Positions 33,839 through 41,787 of a stretch of DNA of 64,000 bases are shown in pieces. Both the position numbers and the translations under genes were made by a program. The stretch is from contig NZ_NKYE01000003.1 of assembly GCF_002262875.1 (NCBI RefSeq), forward strand, positions 62,001 through 126,000, given 5' to 3'. The first letter of the stretch is position 1; the number at the start of each line of letters is the position of its first letter. This stretch comes from Amycolatopsis antarctica (GTDB lineage: Bacteria; Actinomycetota; Actinomycetes; Mycobacteriales; Pseudonocardiaceae). The notes beneath the pieces are model-generated. The model was not told the DNA's origin. It made no database searches and was given only the letters and a program-made list of their open reading frames with translations.

Positions 33839-34266
33839 CGGTCGGCCACCTGCCCCCTCCGCCGAAGTCCTCGCGTCCGTCCTTCCCCGCCCGCCGGTGC
33901 GGTGGTGCTGCGACGGCGATGCGAGGGCCACCGGGTCCACGTCACCGGCGACACGTTCAGTATGCCGTCGGCTACGGGGAGACGAACAGAGAACCACGCC
34001 TGAACAGGACGAATGGCGGGTATCAGCCGTCCGCTGGGTGACCGATTCACCACTGTGGGTATGCGCGGGGTGGTTCTCCGCGCTCCGGCCGACCCGCGCG
34101 GCACTTTCACCGCACCGATCAGCACTCACTCGTTCGGCGCAGCGCAGCCGCCGCTCGTCGCGGCCCGGGGTGCACGGCCGCGACCGCGGCCAACACTGGG
34201 AACAAGAGCCGGTGGCAGCGAGCGAACCAGGAGCTGTGTCGGGGCCGGCCGGGGCGGAGGAGCGAC
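33839..34266. other. Divergent intergenic region, no gene seen
   Basis: 428 bp between the MFS gene and the SDR gene. It should hold both promoters. Open frames here lack RBS and homology. No clear repeat or palindrome was found. Confidence 0.5.
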
Positions 34267-35217
34267 ATGGGCACCGTCAAGGGCGGCGACACGGGCACCG
34301 GCAACGGGTCCGCGGGAACGCTCGCCGGGAAGGCCGTGGTGGTCACCGGAGCGGGCCGGGGTCTCGGCGAGGCGTTCGCCGTGCACGCCGCGCAGGCCGG
34401 AGCCGCGGTCGTCGTCAACGACATCGACGCCGAGCTCGCCGATCGGACGGCGGCGGGTATCCGGGCGCACGGCGGCCGGGCCGTGGCCAGCGGCCACAAT
34501 GTCGCCGACGCCGAGCAGGCGCAGGCGATCGTCGACACCTGCGTCGGCGAGTTCGGCGGCATCGACGGCCTGGTCAACAACGCGGGCCTCAACTACGAGG
34601 CGCTGCCGTGGCAGGACGACCCCGCCAGGGTGCGGGAGCTGGTCGAGGTGAACGTGCTCGGCGTGATCTACACCGGCATGGCCGCCGCGAACGCGATGAT
34701 CGCGCAGGACACGGGCGGCTCGATCGTCAACATCTCTTCCGGGGCCTCGCTCGGGCAGCGCAAGCTGGGCGCGTACAGCGCGAGCAAGGGAGCGGTCGCC
34801 TCGCTGACCTACTCGTGGGCGCTCGACATGGAGGAGGCGGGCATCCGCGTGAACGGGGTCTGCCCGCTGGCCCACACCCGGATGGTGTGGAAGTCGGAAC
34901 GTTCACTGCGCAACTGCCCGCCGGACCGCACCCCCTCGCGCATCGCACCGCTGGTCCTCTACCTGCTCGGCGACGACTCGCGTGGCATCACCGGCCAGCT
35001 CGTCCGGTGCAACGGGCCGCAACTGCACATCGTCGGCCACCCGCACCTCAAGGCGCCCATCCTGGAACGCGCCGTCTGGGACACCGAGAGCGTGCGCGGC
35101 GCGTTCGAGGAGGTTTTCAGCGCCCACCTGGAGCCGTACGGGCTGGAGAAGCGGGTGCCTCCTCGGCTGCGCAAGTGGACCGACGGTTCGGCGGCGACAC
35201 CTCTGCGCAGCGCCTGA
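34267..35217 (+). CDS. Short-chain dehydrogenase/reductase
   Basis: A 316-residue NAD(P)-dependent oxidoreductase. The cofactor motif TGAGRGLG is near 28-35, NNAG at about 100-103, and the catalytic Ser (ISSGASLG) and Y-x3-K (YSASK) are intact. About 50 extra residues follow the SDR core (LKAPILERAVWDTESVRGAFEEVF), which is longer than the classical 250. Strong RBS GGCGGAGGAGCGAC. Substrate unknown; convergent with a fatty acyl-CoA ligase gene. Confidence 0.88.
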   Translation: MGTVKGGDTGTGNGSAGTLAGKAVVVTGAGRGLGEAFAVHAAQAGAAVVVNDIDAELADRTAAGIRAHGGRAVASGHNVADAEQAQAIVDTCVGEFGGIDGLVNNAGLNYEALPWQDDPARVRELVEVNVLGVIYTGMAAANAMIAQDTGGSIVNISSGASLGQRKLGAYSASKGAVASLTYSWALDMEEAGIRVNGVCPLAHTRMVWKSERSLRNCPPDRTPSRIAPLVLYLLGDDSRGITGQLVRCNGPQLHIVGHPHLKAPILERAVWDTESVRGAFEEVFSAHLEPYGLEKRVPPRLRKWTDGSAATPLRSA

Positions 35218-35221
35218 CGGA

Positions 35222-35249
35222 CCGGTCCCGGCCACCGCGCCGGGACCGG
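35222..35249. terminator. Hairpin between convergent SDR and fadD genes
   Basis: CCGGTCCCGGC and GCCGGGACCGG form a perfect 11-bp stem with a six-base loop between the two stop codons. Confidence 0.6.
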
Positions 35250-35256
35250 CGCCCGC

Positions 35257-37092
35257 TCAGGTCGCCTGGTACAGCTCCGCGATGCTCGGTTCGTAGCGCT
35301 CGTTGATCACCCGTCGCTTGAGCTTGAGCGTCGGGGTCACCTCGCCGCTCTCCGGGGTCCAGGTCCTGGCGATCAGGTGGTAGCGCTTGATCTGCTCGGC
35401 ACGGGAAAGGCGGTCGTTGGCCTTCGCCACCGCCCGGTCGATCTCCGCCCGGACGCCCTCGTGGCGGGCCAGCGACTCGATGTCGGCCGCGTCGATGCCC
35501 TGCCCCTGTGCCCAGGCCGGGGCGATCTCGTCGTCGAGCACGATGAGCGCGGTGACGTAGGGCCTGCGGTCGCCGATCGCCACCGCCTGGCCGATCAGCG
35601 GGTGCTCCTTGAGCAGGCCCTCGATCCGGGTCGGCGCGATGTTCTTGCCGCCCGAGGTGATGATGAGTTCCTTCTTCCGGTCGGTGATCGTCACGTACCC
35701 GTCCTCGTCGACCGTGCCGATGTCGCCGGTGGCGTACCAGCCGTCGGCGTCGACGGCCGGGTTGATCGTGCCGTCCTCCTGCAGGTAGCCGAGAAACACG
35801 ATGGGCCCGCGGACCAGCAGCTCGCCGTCCTCGGCGACGCGTACCTCGATATCGGCCAGCGGCCTGCCCACCGTTCCCGCCCGGAACGCGCCCTGGGTGT
35901 TGGACGTGGCGGCACCGGTGGTCTCGGACAGGCCCCAGACCTCCTCGATCTCGATCCCCAGCCCGGCGATGAAGTACAGCACTTCGAGCGGCAGCGCGGC
36001 GGCTCCGCTGGAGGCGAGCAGCAGATTGTCCAGCCCGAGTAGCTGCCGGACGGGCTTCATCACGGTCTCGTCCGCCTCGGCGATCCTGGCGGCGAGTTCG
36101 GCGGGCACCTCCGAGCCGGCCGAGCGCAGCTTGTAGCCCTGCTGCAAGAGTTCGTTCGCGCCGAGCAGTGCGGTGCGCCGTTCCTCGGGCAGTGTGCCGA
36201 GCATGTTCCGCAGCCCAGCCACCATCTTCTCCCACACCCTGGGGACGCCGAAGAACCAGTCGGGCTTGACCTTGCCGAGCGCGGCGACCACGGTCGACGG
36301 ATCGGCGACGGTGTGCACGTGCCCGGCGTAGAGCGTGGGCAGGTAGATCGCCAGTTCCCGCTCGGCGATGTGCGCCAGCGGCAGGTAGGCGATGCTCTTG
36401 GTGTGCATCCGCATACCGTGCAGGGTGTTCACGGCGAGCCCCTGGTGCAGGGCGTTGCGGTGCGAGAGCACGACGCCCTTGGGGTCGCCCGTCGTGCCGG
36501 AGGTGTAGATCATCGACAGCGGATCGTCCGGTTTGATCCCCGACCACATCCGGTCGAAGGCCTCCGGCTCGGCCGCGTGCCGTTCGGCGCCCGCCGCCCG
36601 TACGCCGGAGTAGGCGGCGAAGCGGTCGTCGCCGGCCGGTATCGCCGAGGCGTCGAGGACCACGATCCGGCGCAGGGCGGGCAGGTCGTCGAGGACGGGC
36701 AGCCAGCGTTCCAGTTCGGCGCTGCCCTCCAGCACGGCGACCGTGGCGGCGCTGTGCCTGGCCACGTAGCGCACCTGATCCGAGGACAGCGTCGCGTAGG
36801 CGGTGCAGGGGATCGCGGCGAGATGGGTGGCGGCGAGGTCGACGACGAAGTGCGCCGGGCGGCAGGACGCCATGATCAGCATCCGGTCACCGGGCTCGAG
36901 GCCCAGTCCGGCGAGGCCGTGCGCGACGGTCGCGATCTCGGTGCGCAACTCCGACCAGGTCAGCGTCGGTTCGCCCGTGTCGTCGAGGCCGGTGATGGCC
37001 GGGAGTTCGGCGTACTCCTCGGCGTTGCGGCGGACCAGGCCCGGGATGGTGAGGTCTTCGGTCTCGGCTGCGACGGATGGGGAAGGGGTCAA
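35257..37092 (-). CDS. Long-chain fatty acyl-CoA synthetase (FadD15-like)
   Basis: An AMP-forming acyl-CoA ligase of 611 residues. The P-loop-like YTSGTTGDPKGVVLSHRN, the GLSETTGAA motif, and the hinge region GDIGTVDEDGYVTITDRKKELI are all present, with the TSGGKNIAP catalytic end. The start is TTG 37092, because AGGAGG lies six bases upstream; the open frame continues to 37176. It is divergent from kynU, with a promoter and palindrome in between. Confidence 0.92.
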   Translation of the reverse strand: MTPSPSVAAETEDLTIPGLVRRNAEEYAELPAITGLDDTGEPTLTWSELRTEIATVAHGLAGLGLEPGDRMLIMASCRPAHFVVDLAATHLAAIPCTAYATLSSDQVRYVARHSAATVAVLEGSAELERWLPVLDDLPALRRIVVLDASAIPAGDDRFAAYSGVRAAGAERHAAEPEAFDRMWSGIKPDDPLSMIYTSGTTGDPKGVVLSHRNALHQGLAVNTLHGMRMHTKSIAYLPLAHIAERELAIYLPTLYAGHVHTVADPSTVVAALGKVKPDWFFGVPRVWEKMVAGLRNMLGTLPEERRTALLGANELLQQGYKLRSAGSEVPAELAARIAEADETVMKPVRQLLGLDNLLLASSGAAALPLEVLYFIAGLGIEIEEVWGLSETTGAATSNTQGAFRAGTVGRPLADIEVRVAEDGELLVRGPIVFLGYLQEDGTINPAVDADGWYATGDIGTVDEDGYVTITDRKKELIITSGGKNIAPTRIEGLLKEHPLIGQAVAIGDRRPYVTALIVLDDEIAPAWAQGQGIDAADIESLARHEGVRAEIDRAVAKANDRLSRAEQIKRYHLIARTWTPESGEVTPTLKLKRRVINERYEPSIAELYQAT

Positions 37093-37147
37093 CGCTGGCC
37101 TCCTCGTCAGGGCGGTGGGCCGCCGGGCGCTGCGCGGATACGCGCGA

Positions 37148-37187
37148 TTCGTACACGTAGTCCTTCGCTGTGACAAACGTAACGTTT
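37148..37187 (-). promoter_or_regulatory. fadD promoter with an overlapping palindrome
   Basis: On the minus strand TTGTCA (37171-37176) and TACGAA (37148-37153) are 17 bp apart, a good SigA promoter. AAACGT-A-ACGTTT (37175-37187), a 13-bp palindrome, overlaps the -35 box and is a candidate operator. Confidence 0.6.
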
Positions 37188-37249
37188 CCGCTTGTGCCGG
37201 GTCGAGCCCGAACCGAGTCCGAGCGGTGATCGTCCGCGCCGCGCGTTGG

Positions 37250-37255
37250 TAGCGT
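37250..37255 (+). promoter_or_regulatory. -10 box of a leaderless kynU promoter
   Basis: TAGCGT followed by seven bases and ATG 37263. Confidence 0.5.
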
Positions 37256-37262
37256 TCCGCTC

Positions 37263-38468
37263 ATGGATTCCGTGGTGCGCGATCTCGCCGCAGACCTCAG
37301 CGAACAAGCCAGGGAACTGGACGGGCGCGACCGGCTCGCGGGCAAGCGGGACGAGTTCGATCTCGACCCCGAAGTCGCCTATCTGGACGGGAATTCACTG
37401 GGCGCCCCACCGCTGTCGGTCGCCCCCCGGCTGGCCGAGGTCGTCCGCGAGCAGTGGGCCGGCCGGCTGATCCGCTCGTGGTCCGACGGCTGGTGGGACG
37501 CCCCGGTGCGGGTGGGGGAGCGGATCGCGCCGCTGCTCGGGGCGGCACCCGGTCAGACGGTGGTGTGCGACTCCACCAGCGTCAACCTGTTCAAGGCACT
37601 GGTCGCCGCGACGCGGATCAACCCGGGGCGCGAGGAGATCCTGCTCGACGCGGGCACTTTCCCGACCGACGGCTACATCGCCGACAGCGTCGCCCGGCTG
37701 ACCGGGACCCGGGTGCGCAGGGTGCCGATGCCGGAGATGGCAGGCGCCGCTTGCCCGCGCACCGCCGTGGCACTGGTCAACCACGTCGACTACCGGACGG
37801 GCGCACTTGCCGACCTGCCCGCCGTGACCGCGGGCCTGCACGAGGCGGGTGCGCTCGTCGTATGGGATCTGTGCCACGGAGCCGGGGCGGTGCCCCCGGA
37901 CCTGGACCAGTCCGATGTGGACATCGCGGTCGGCTGTACCTACAAGTTCCTCAACGGTGGCCCCGGTTCGCCTTCGTTCGTCTACGTGGCGCGGCGTCTG
38001 CAGGAAGTGTTCGACCAGCCACTGGCCGGCTGGGGCGGGCACCGCGACCCGTTCGCCATGGCGGAGTCCTACGAGGCCGGCCCCGGGATGGACCGTGCCC
38101 GCAGCGGCACCCCGGACATCCTGTCGCTGCTGGCGCTGGACGCCGCACTGGACGTGTGGGAGGGGGTCGACCTCGCCGAGGTGCGGGCGAAGGGCTTGGC
38201 GCTGGGCGACTTCTTCCTGCACTGCCTGGACGAACTGCTGCCGGGAACCGGCGTGATCTCGCCCCGCGATCACGCTCGCGGCAACCAGATCTCGATCGCC
38301 TGGCCGGACGCGGAGGCGACGATGCGCACGCTGACCGAGCGCGGCGTCATCGGGGACTTCCGCCCGCCGGACGTCCTGCGATTCGGCCTGGCCCCGCTGT
38401 ACACCCGCTACGCCGACGTGCTGCGGGCCGTGCTGGCACTGGCGACCGTGCGCGCCGAGACGGCCTGA
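37263..38468 (+). CDS. kynU: Kynureninase
   Basis: A PLP enzyme of 401 residues that splits kynurenine to anthranilate and alanine. The PLP lysine is K228 in GCTYKFLNGGPGSPSF; YLDGNSLGAPP near the start and the WDLCHGAGAVP cofactor-Asp stretch are typical. ATG 37263 is supported by the -10 box. No kynA or kynB gene is adjacent, so the rest of the pathway is elsewhere, or the product anthranilate serves a biosynthetic pathway. Confidence 0.95.
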   Translation: MDSVVRDLAADLSEQARELDGRDRLAGKRDEFDLDPEVAYLDGNSLGAPPLSVAPRLAEVVREQWAGRLIRSWSDGWWDAPVRVGERIAPLLGAAPGQTVVCDSTSVNLFKALVAATRINPGREEILLDAGTFPTDGYIADSVARLTGTRVRRVPMPEMAGAACPRTAVALVNHVDYRTGALADLPAVTAGLHEAGALVVWDLCHGAGAVPPDLDQSDVDIAVGCTYKFLNGGPGSPSFVYVARRLQEVFDQPLAGWGGHRDPFAMAESYEAGPGMDRARSGTPDILSLLALDAALDVWEGVDLAEVRAKGLALGDFFLHCLDELLPGTGVISPRDHARGNQISIAWPDAEATMRTLTERGVIGDFRPPDVLRFGLAPLYTRYADVLRAVLALATVRAETA

Positions 38469-38506
38469 CCTCCCCGGGCGGCGGTGCTCCACGCCGCCCG
38501 GGGAGG
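38469..38506. terminator. Strong hairpin between convergent kynU and the NlpC/P60-like gene
   Basis: CCTCCCCGGGCGGCG and CGCCGCCCGGGGAGG form a perfect 15-bp stem with an eight-base loop right after the kynU stop. Confidence 0.75.
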
Positions 38507-38570
38507 AGTCGCGGACCGCCCGGCGGCAAGGGCTTGCGCCCATGGGGCCGCCGGGGCCGGGCTGACTGGA

Positions 38571-39077
38571 TCAGGCCGGAACCTGTCCCTCGCTCCAGCC
38601 GAGGTAGTTGCCGAAGTAGGAGAGGCTGCCGCCGTGGCCGATCGCCCCGCCGACGCTGGAGGAGTAGAAGCCACCCTTGCCGTCCGAGATGCCCACGTGG
38701 CCGTACTGGCTGGTGTTCCAGTAGACGAACGCGCCCTTGGGTGCGTTGGTGCTTCCCTTGTGCGCCTTGCCCGCCTTGATCGCACCCTCCCAGTGGGCGA
38801 TCGCCGAGGGCCAGATGCCCGTCGTGCCGTAGGCGTTCTCCACTGCCTTCTCGCACAGGCCCTCGTAGGCGGTGGAGCCACTCTTCGAGGTGAACCACTC
38901 GACCGCACCCGCGGCGGTGCCATCGCCGGGGGAGGCGGCGATCTCCTGAACGGCGGCCGGGGTGGGCGGCTCGGCGAGGGCCGGCGCGGCGGTGCCCAGC
39001 GGGATGAGCGCGGCAGCGGCCGCGGTGACGGCCGCGATGGCGGGACGGCTCCAGCCTCGTGCGCGGTGCTTGGTCAC
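38571..39077 (-). CDS. Secreted NlpC/P60-like or CHAP-like protein
   Basis: A 168-residue exported protein. The signal peptide covers about 38 residues (RPAIAAVTAAAAALIPLG then ALA/EPP). The mature domain has GLCEKAVENAYG with a candidate catalytic cysteine, GAFVYWNTSQYGHVGI with a candidate histidine, and a terminal YLGWSEGQV. This pattern fits papain-like wall hydrolases, but the family match is partial. GTG 39077 follows GGAGGATCC. Confidence 0.75.
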   Translation of the reverse strand: MTKHRARGWSRPAIAAVTAAAAALIPLGTAAPALAEPPTPAAVQEIAASPGDGTAAGAVEWFTSKSGSTAYEGLCEKAVENAYGTTGIWPSAIAHWEGAIKAGKAHKGSTNAPKGAFVYWNTSQYGHVGISDGKGGFYSSSVGGAIGHGGSLSYFGNYLGWSEGQVPA

Positions 39078-39190
39078 GGATCCTCCGACAGGTGTCACAT
39101 TTTCCCACTGGACGATCGAAGCCAACCAGAGTCGGTACGGGCGAGGTAGCGCCAAGCGGAGCAATGCGCGGTGGGCGCGAGGGCGTGCAC

Positions 39191-39228
39191 AAAAAAGAAC
39201 GCAGGCCATCAACGATGACCTGCGTTCT
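39191..39228 (-). terminator. Intrinsic terminator after tRNA-Lys
   Basis: On the minus strand GAACGCAGG and CCTGCGTTC form a 9-bp stem with extra pairing in the loop, followed by six T residues. A textbook rho-independent terminator just downstream of the tRNA. Confidence 0.88.
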
Positions 39229-39233
39229 GTGGG

Positions 39234-39306
39234 TGCGCCGTCAGGGACTCGAACCCCGAACCCGCTGGTTAAGAGCCAGCTGCTCTGCCAATTGAGCTAA
39301 CGGCGC
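39234..39306 (-). tRNA. tRNA-Lys (anticodon CTT)
   Basis: Acceptor GCGCCGT/ACGGCGC with discriminator A, anticodon stem GCTGG/CCAGC around CTCTTAA (anticodon CTT), normal D and T arms (GGTTCGAGTCC). The CCA end is not encoded. Confidence 0.95.
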
Positions 39307-39423
39307 TGGTGTCTGTCACATGCTTGTTCTCACGTCGCCGGAACTCCTTGGCGACGGCGGAAACCGTAGCACAGGGCGTTTTCGGGCCTTGCCGGGAGCC
39401 CCCTGTTCCGCCAAGGACACGAC

Positions 39424-39451
39424 TTGACACTACCTGCACACGAAGTTTATG
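39424..39451 (+). promoter_or_regulatory. Promoter of the L,D-transpeptidase gene
   Basis: TTGACA (39424-39429) and TTTATG (39446-39451) with a 16-bp spacer. A leader of about 50 nt precedes ATG 39511. Confidence 0.6.
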
Positions 39452-39510
39452 CGGTCGGGCACACTACAGACGGAACAAGGGCAAACTCGACAGGGAACGG
39501 ACGGTCGTCG

Positions 39511-40725
39511 ATGAGCAGTCGGGGTGGCGCGGGCTCGCGCCTGGGGACGCGGTGGTCGCTGGTGCTGGCCGCCGCGGGACTGGTGCTCGCGGGCTGCACC
39601 GCGGCACCTGCCGACGAGCAGGCCGGTGACGGGCAGCCGCCGCCCGCGACCTCTACGGCACCCCCGAAACCCGTCTCGCTCGCGGTGACCCCGGCCGAGG
39701 GCACCGCCGAGGTCGCGCCCGGCGAGCCGGTGACGGTGGCCGCGACCGACGGCAAGATCACCGAGGTGACTCTCACCAACGAGGAGGGCAAGGTCGTCGC
39801 GGGCCAGCCGAGTCCGGACGGCTCGGGCTGGCAGTCCGCGGAGCCGCTCGGGTACGGCAAGTCGTACACGGTGACGGCCGCGGCCACGGGCACCGACGGC
39901 AAGCCCGCTTCCACCACGTCCACCTTCACCACCGCCAAGCCCGCCCGGCAGACCACCGTCTCGATGAACCTGACCGACGGCGAGACCGTCGGCGTCGGCA
40001 TGCCGCTGGTGTTCACCTTCGGCAGCAAGATCACCGACAAGGGCGCGGCGGAACGCGCCTTGAAGGTGGTGAGCGAGCCCGCTCAGGAAGGCGCTTTCCA
40101 CTGGTTCTCCGACGAGGCCGTGACCTGGCGTCCGAAGGACTACTGGCAGGCAGGCACCAAGCTCTCGGTGAACGCGGCGATCTACGGCAAGAACCTCGGC
40201 AACGGGACGTTCGGCAAGGAGGACCGCGCCGCCTCGGCGACGGTCGGCGACAAGCTGGTGGCGATCGCCGACGGTGGCAACTTCCAGATGAAGGTCTCGG
40301 TGAACGACCAGGAAGCCCGCACCATGCCGATCTCGATGGGCAAGAAGTCGAGCACCACCCCGAACGGGTCGTACACGGTGATGAGCGAGCACAACGGCTA
40401 CACGATGGACTCGGGCACCTACGGTGTCCCGGCCGATTCCCCCGGCGGTTACGAGACCTTCGTCAAGTACGCGGTGCGCATGTCGAACAGCGGCATCTTC
40501 TATCACTCGGCGCCGTGGTCGGTGGGCTCGCAGGGCAAGCGCAACGTCAGCCACGGCTGTATCAACCTCTCGACCGAGAACGCGCAGTGGCTGATGGACA
40601 TGTCCAAGAAGGGCGACATCATCACGGTGCAGAACAGCGGAGGCCAGGAGCTCGAGCCCACCGACGGCTGGAGCGTCTGGCAGATGAGCTGGGACGACTG
40701 GAAGGCAGGCGGCGAGAAGAACTGA
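39511..40725 (+). CDS. L,D-transpeptidase lipoprotein (Ldt family)
   Basis: A 404-residue exported lipoprotein forming 3-3 peptidoglycan cross-links. Signal RWSLVLAAAGLVLAGC has its lipobox cysteine at 29. One or two Ig-like domains (about 50-265; VSLAVTPAEGTAEVAPG, TVSMNLTDGETVGVGMPLVFTF) precede the YkuD catalytic domain, where SHGCINLS carries the nucleophile C350. The start ATG is the first in frame after the promoter. Relevant to resistance to beta-lactams that target D,D-transpeptidases. Confidence 0.94.
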   Translation: MSSRGGAGSRLGTRWSLVLAAAGLVLAGCTAAPADEQAGDGQPPPATSTAPPKPVSLAVTPAEGTAEVAPGEPVTVAATDGKITEVTLTNEEGKVVAGQPSPDGSGWQSAEPLGYGKSYTVTAAATGTDGKPASTTSTFTTAKPARQTTVSMNLTDGETVGVGMPLVFTFGSKITDKGAAERALKVVSEPAQEGAFHWFSDEAVTWRPKDYWQAGTKLSVNAAIYGKNLGNGTFGKEDRAASATVGDKLVAIADGGNFQMKVSVNDQEARTMPISMGKKSSTTPNGSYTVMSEHNGYTMDSGTYGVPADSPGGYETFVKYAVRMSNSGIFYHSAPWSVGSQGKRNVSHGCINLSTENAQWLMDMSKKGDIITVQNSGGQELEPTDGWSVWQMSWDDWKAGGEKN

Positions 40726-40748
40726 CCGCCTACTGCCGACCCGCCCCG

Positions 40749-40796
40749 AAACGCACCCCGGCCCCGCGAGCAACTCGCGGGGCCCGCGTGCGTTTT
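40749..40796 (+). terminator. Terminator of the L,D-transpeptidase gene
   Basis: GGCCCCGCGAG/CTCGCGGGGCC (11 bp, three-base loop) nested in AAACGCAC/GTGCGTTT and followed by a short T run. Confidence 0.85.
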
Positions 40797-40843
40797 CGGC
40801 AGGTGGATCGCCGCGCGGGCTTGTTTAGCTTGTCGCGCAACAG

Positions 40844-40890
40844 AAAACCCCTCGTGGTCGAACGTGTGACGTTCGGCCACGAGGGGTTTC
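40844..40890 (-). terminator. Terminator downstream of tRNA-His
   Basis: AAACCCCTCGTGG pairs with CCACGAGGGGTTT and continues with CGAACGT/ACGTTCG around a GTG loop, with one mismatch. On the minus strand it ends in TTTT. Confidence 0.8.
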
Positions 40891-40894
40891 GTGG

Positions 40895-40968
40895 GGTGAC
40901 TGACGGGGCTCGAACCCGCGACCTCCGGGACCACAACCAGGTGCTCTACCAACTGAGCTACAGCCACC
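40895..40968 (-). tRNA. tRNA-His (anticodon GTG)
   Basis: Acceptor GTGGCTG/CAGTCAC, discriminator C and an extra 5' G as expected for His; anticodon stem CCTGG/CCCGG (one mismatch-tolerant pair) with loop TTGTGGT. The T arm reads GCGGGTTCGAGCCCCGT. Confidence 0.93.
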
Positions 40969-41056
40969 ACGGCGCTCTCGCGTAGGGACTCAAAAGCGTC
41001 CCGGCGACCTGCGCGCAGACATCGTATCGTGCGGGCCCGGCGGGTGTTTCCGGGGG

Positions 41057-41665
41057 TTACTCCGTGCGTTCACCTGCGATTTCGGCGGCCGCGGCCCGTG
41101 CGGTGTCGGTGCTCGGGCCGGGATGGGCGACGAAGGCGGTCCTGCGGTAGTACGCGAGTTCGCCGATGGACTCGGTGATGTCGGCCAGCGCCCGGTGTGC
41201 GAGCCCCTTCTCCGGCTTGGCGTAGTAGACGCGCGGATACCAGCGGCGGACGAGTTCCTTCACCGAGGACACGTCGACCATCCGGTAGTGCAGGTGCCCG
41301 TCGAGCGCGGGCATGTCCCGGGCGATGAACCCGCGGTCGGTGCCGATCGAGTTCCCGGCGAGCGGAGCGGTCCCGGGTTCCGGCACGTACTCGCGGATGT
41401 AGTCCAACACGCGCTGCTCGGCCTCGGCGAGGGTGACCGCGGAGGCACGGACCTCCTCGGTGAGCCCGGACCTGGCGTGCATGTCGCGCACGATGTCCGG
41501 CATGCCGGCGAGAGCGTCGTCATCGGCGTGGATGACCACGTCGAGGCCGTCACCCAGAACGTTGAGCTCGGAATCGGTCACCAGGGCAGCGATCTCGATC
41601 AGGGCGTCTTTGCCGAGGTCGAGTCCGGTCATCTCGCAGTCGATCCAGACAAGGCGGTCAGTCAC
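41057..41665 (-). CDS. orn: Oligoribonuclease
   Basis: A 202-residue DEDDh 3'-5' exonuclease that degrades di- to pentaribonucleotides, including pGpG from c-di-GMP turnover. Exo motifs are [13 protein letters not shown] (D, E), [13 protein letters not shown] (D) and [11 protein letters not shown] (H, D). GTG 41665 lies seven bases after a TAGGGT -10 box, so the message is probably leaderless. Divergent from the HerA-like gene, as in Rv2511/Rv2510c. Confidence 0.94.
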   Translation of the reverse strand: MTDRLVWIDCEMTGLDLGKDALIEIAALVTDSELNVLGDGLDVVIHADDDALAGMPDIVRDMHARSGLTEEVRASAVTLAEAEQRVLDYIREYVPEPGTAPLAGNSIGTDRGFIARDMPALDGHLHYRMVDVSSVKELVRRWYPRVYYAKPEKGLAHRALADITESIGELAYYRRTAFVAHPGPSTDTARAAAAEIAGERTE

Positions 41666-41672
41666 CCGGCAA

Positions 41673-41678
41673 ACCCTA
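41673..41678 (-). promoter_or_regulatory. -10 box of a leaderless orn promoter
   Basis: TAGGGT on the minus strand, seven bases before GTG 41665. Confidence 0.5.
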
Positions 41679-41787
41679 ACCGAACCGGGCGACAGGAGCC
41701 GGGTCACCTGCGAATCGCTCGCCGATGGGTTCTAATGCCCTGAATCGTGCATGCCCTACGAAGCCTTTCGATGAGCGGGAGCGTTCA

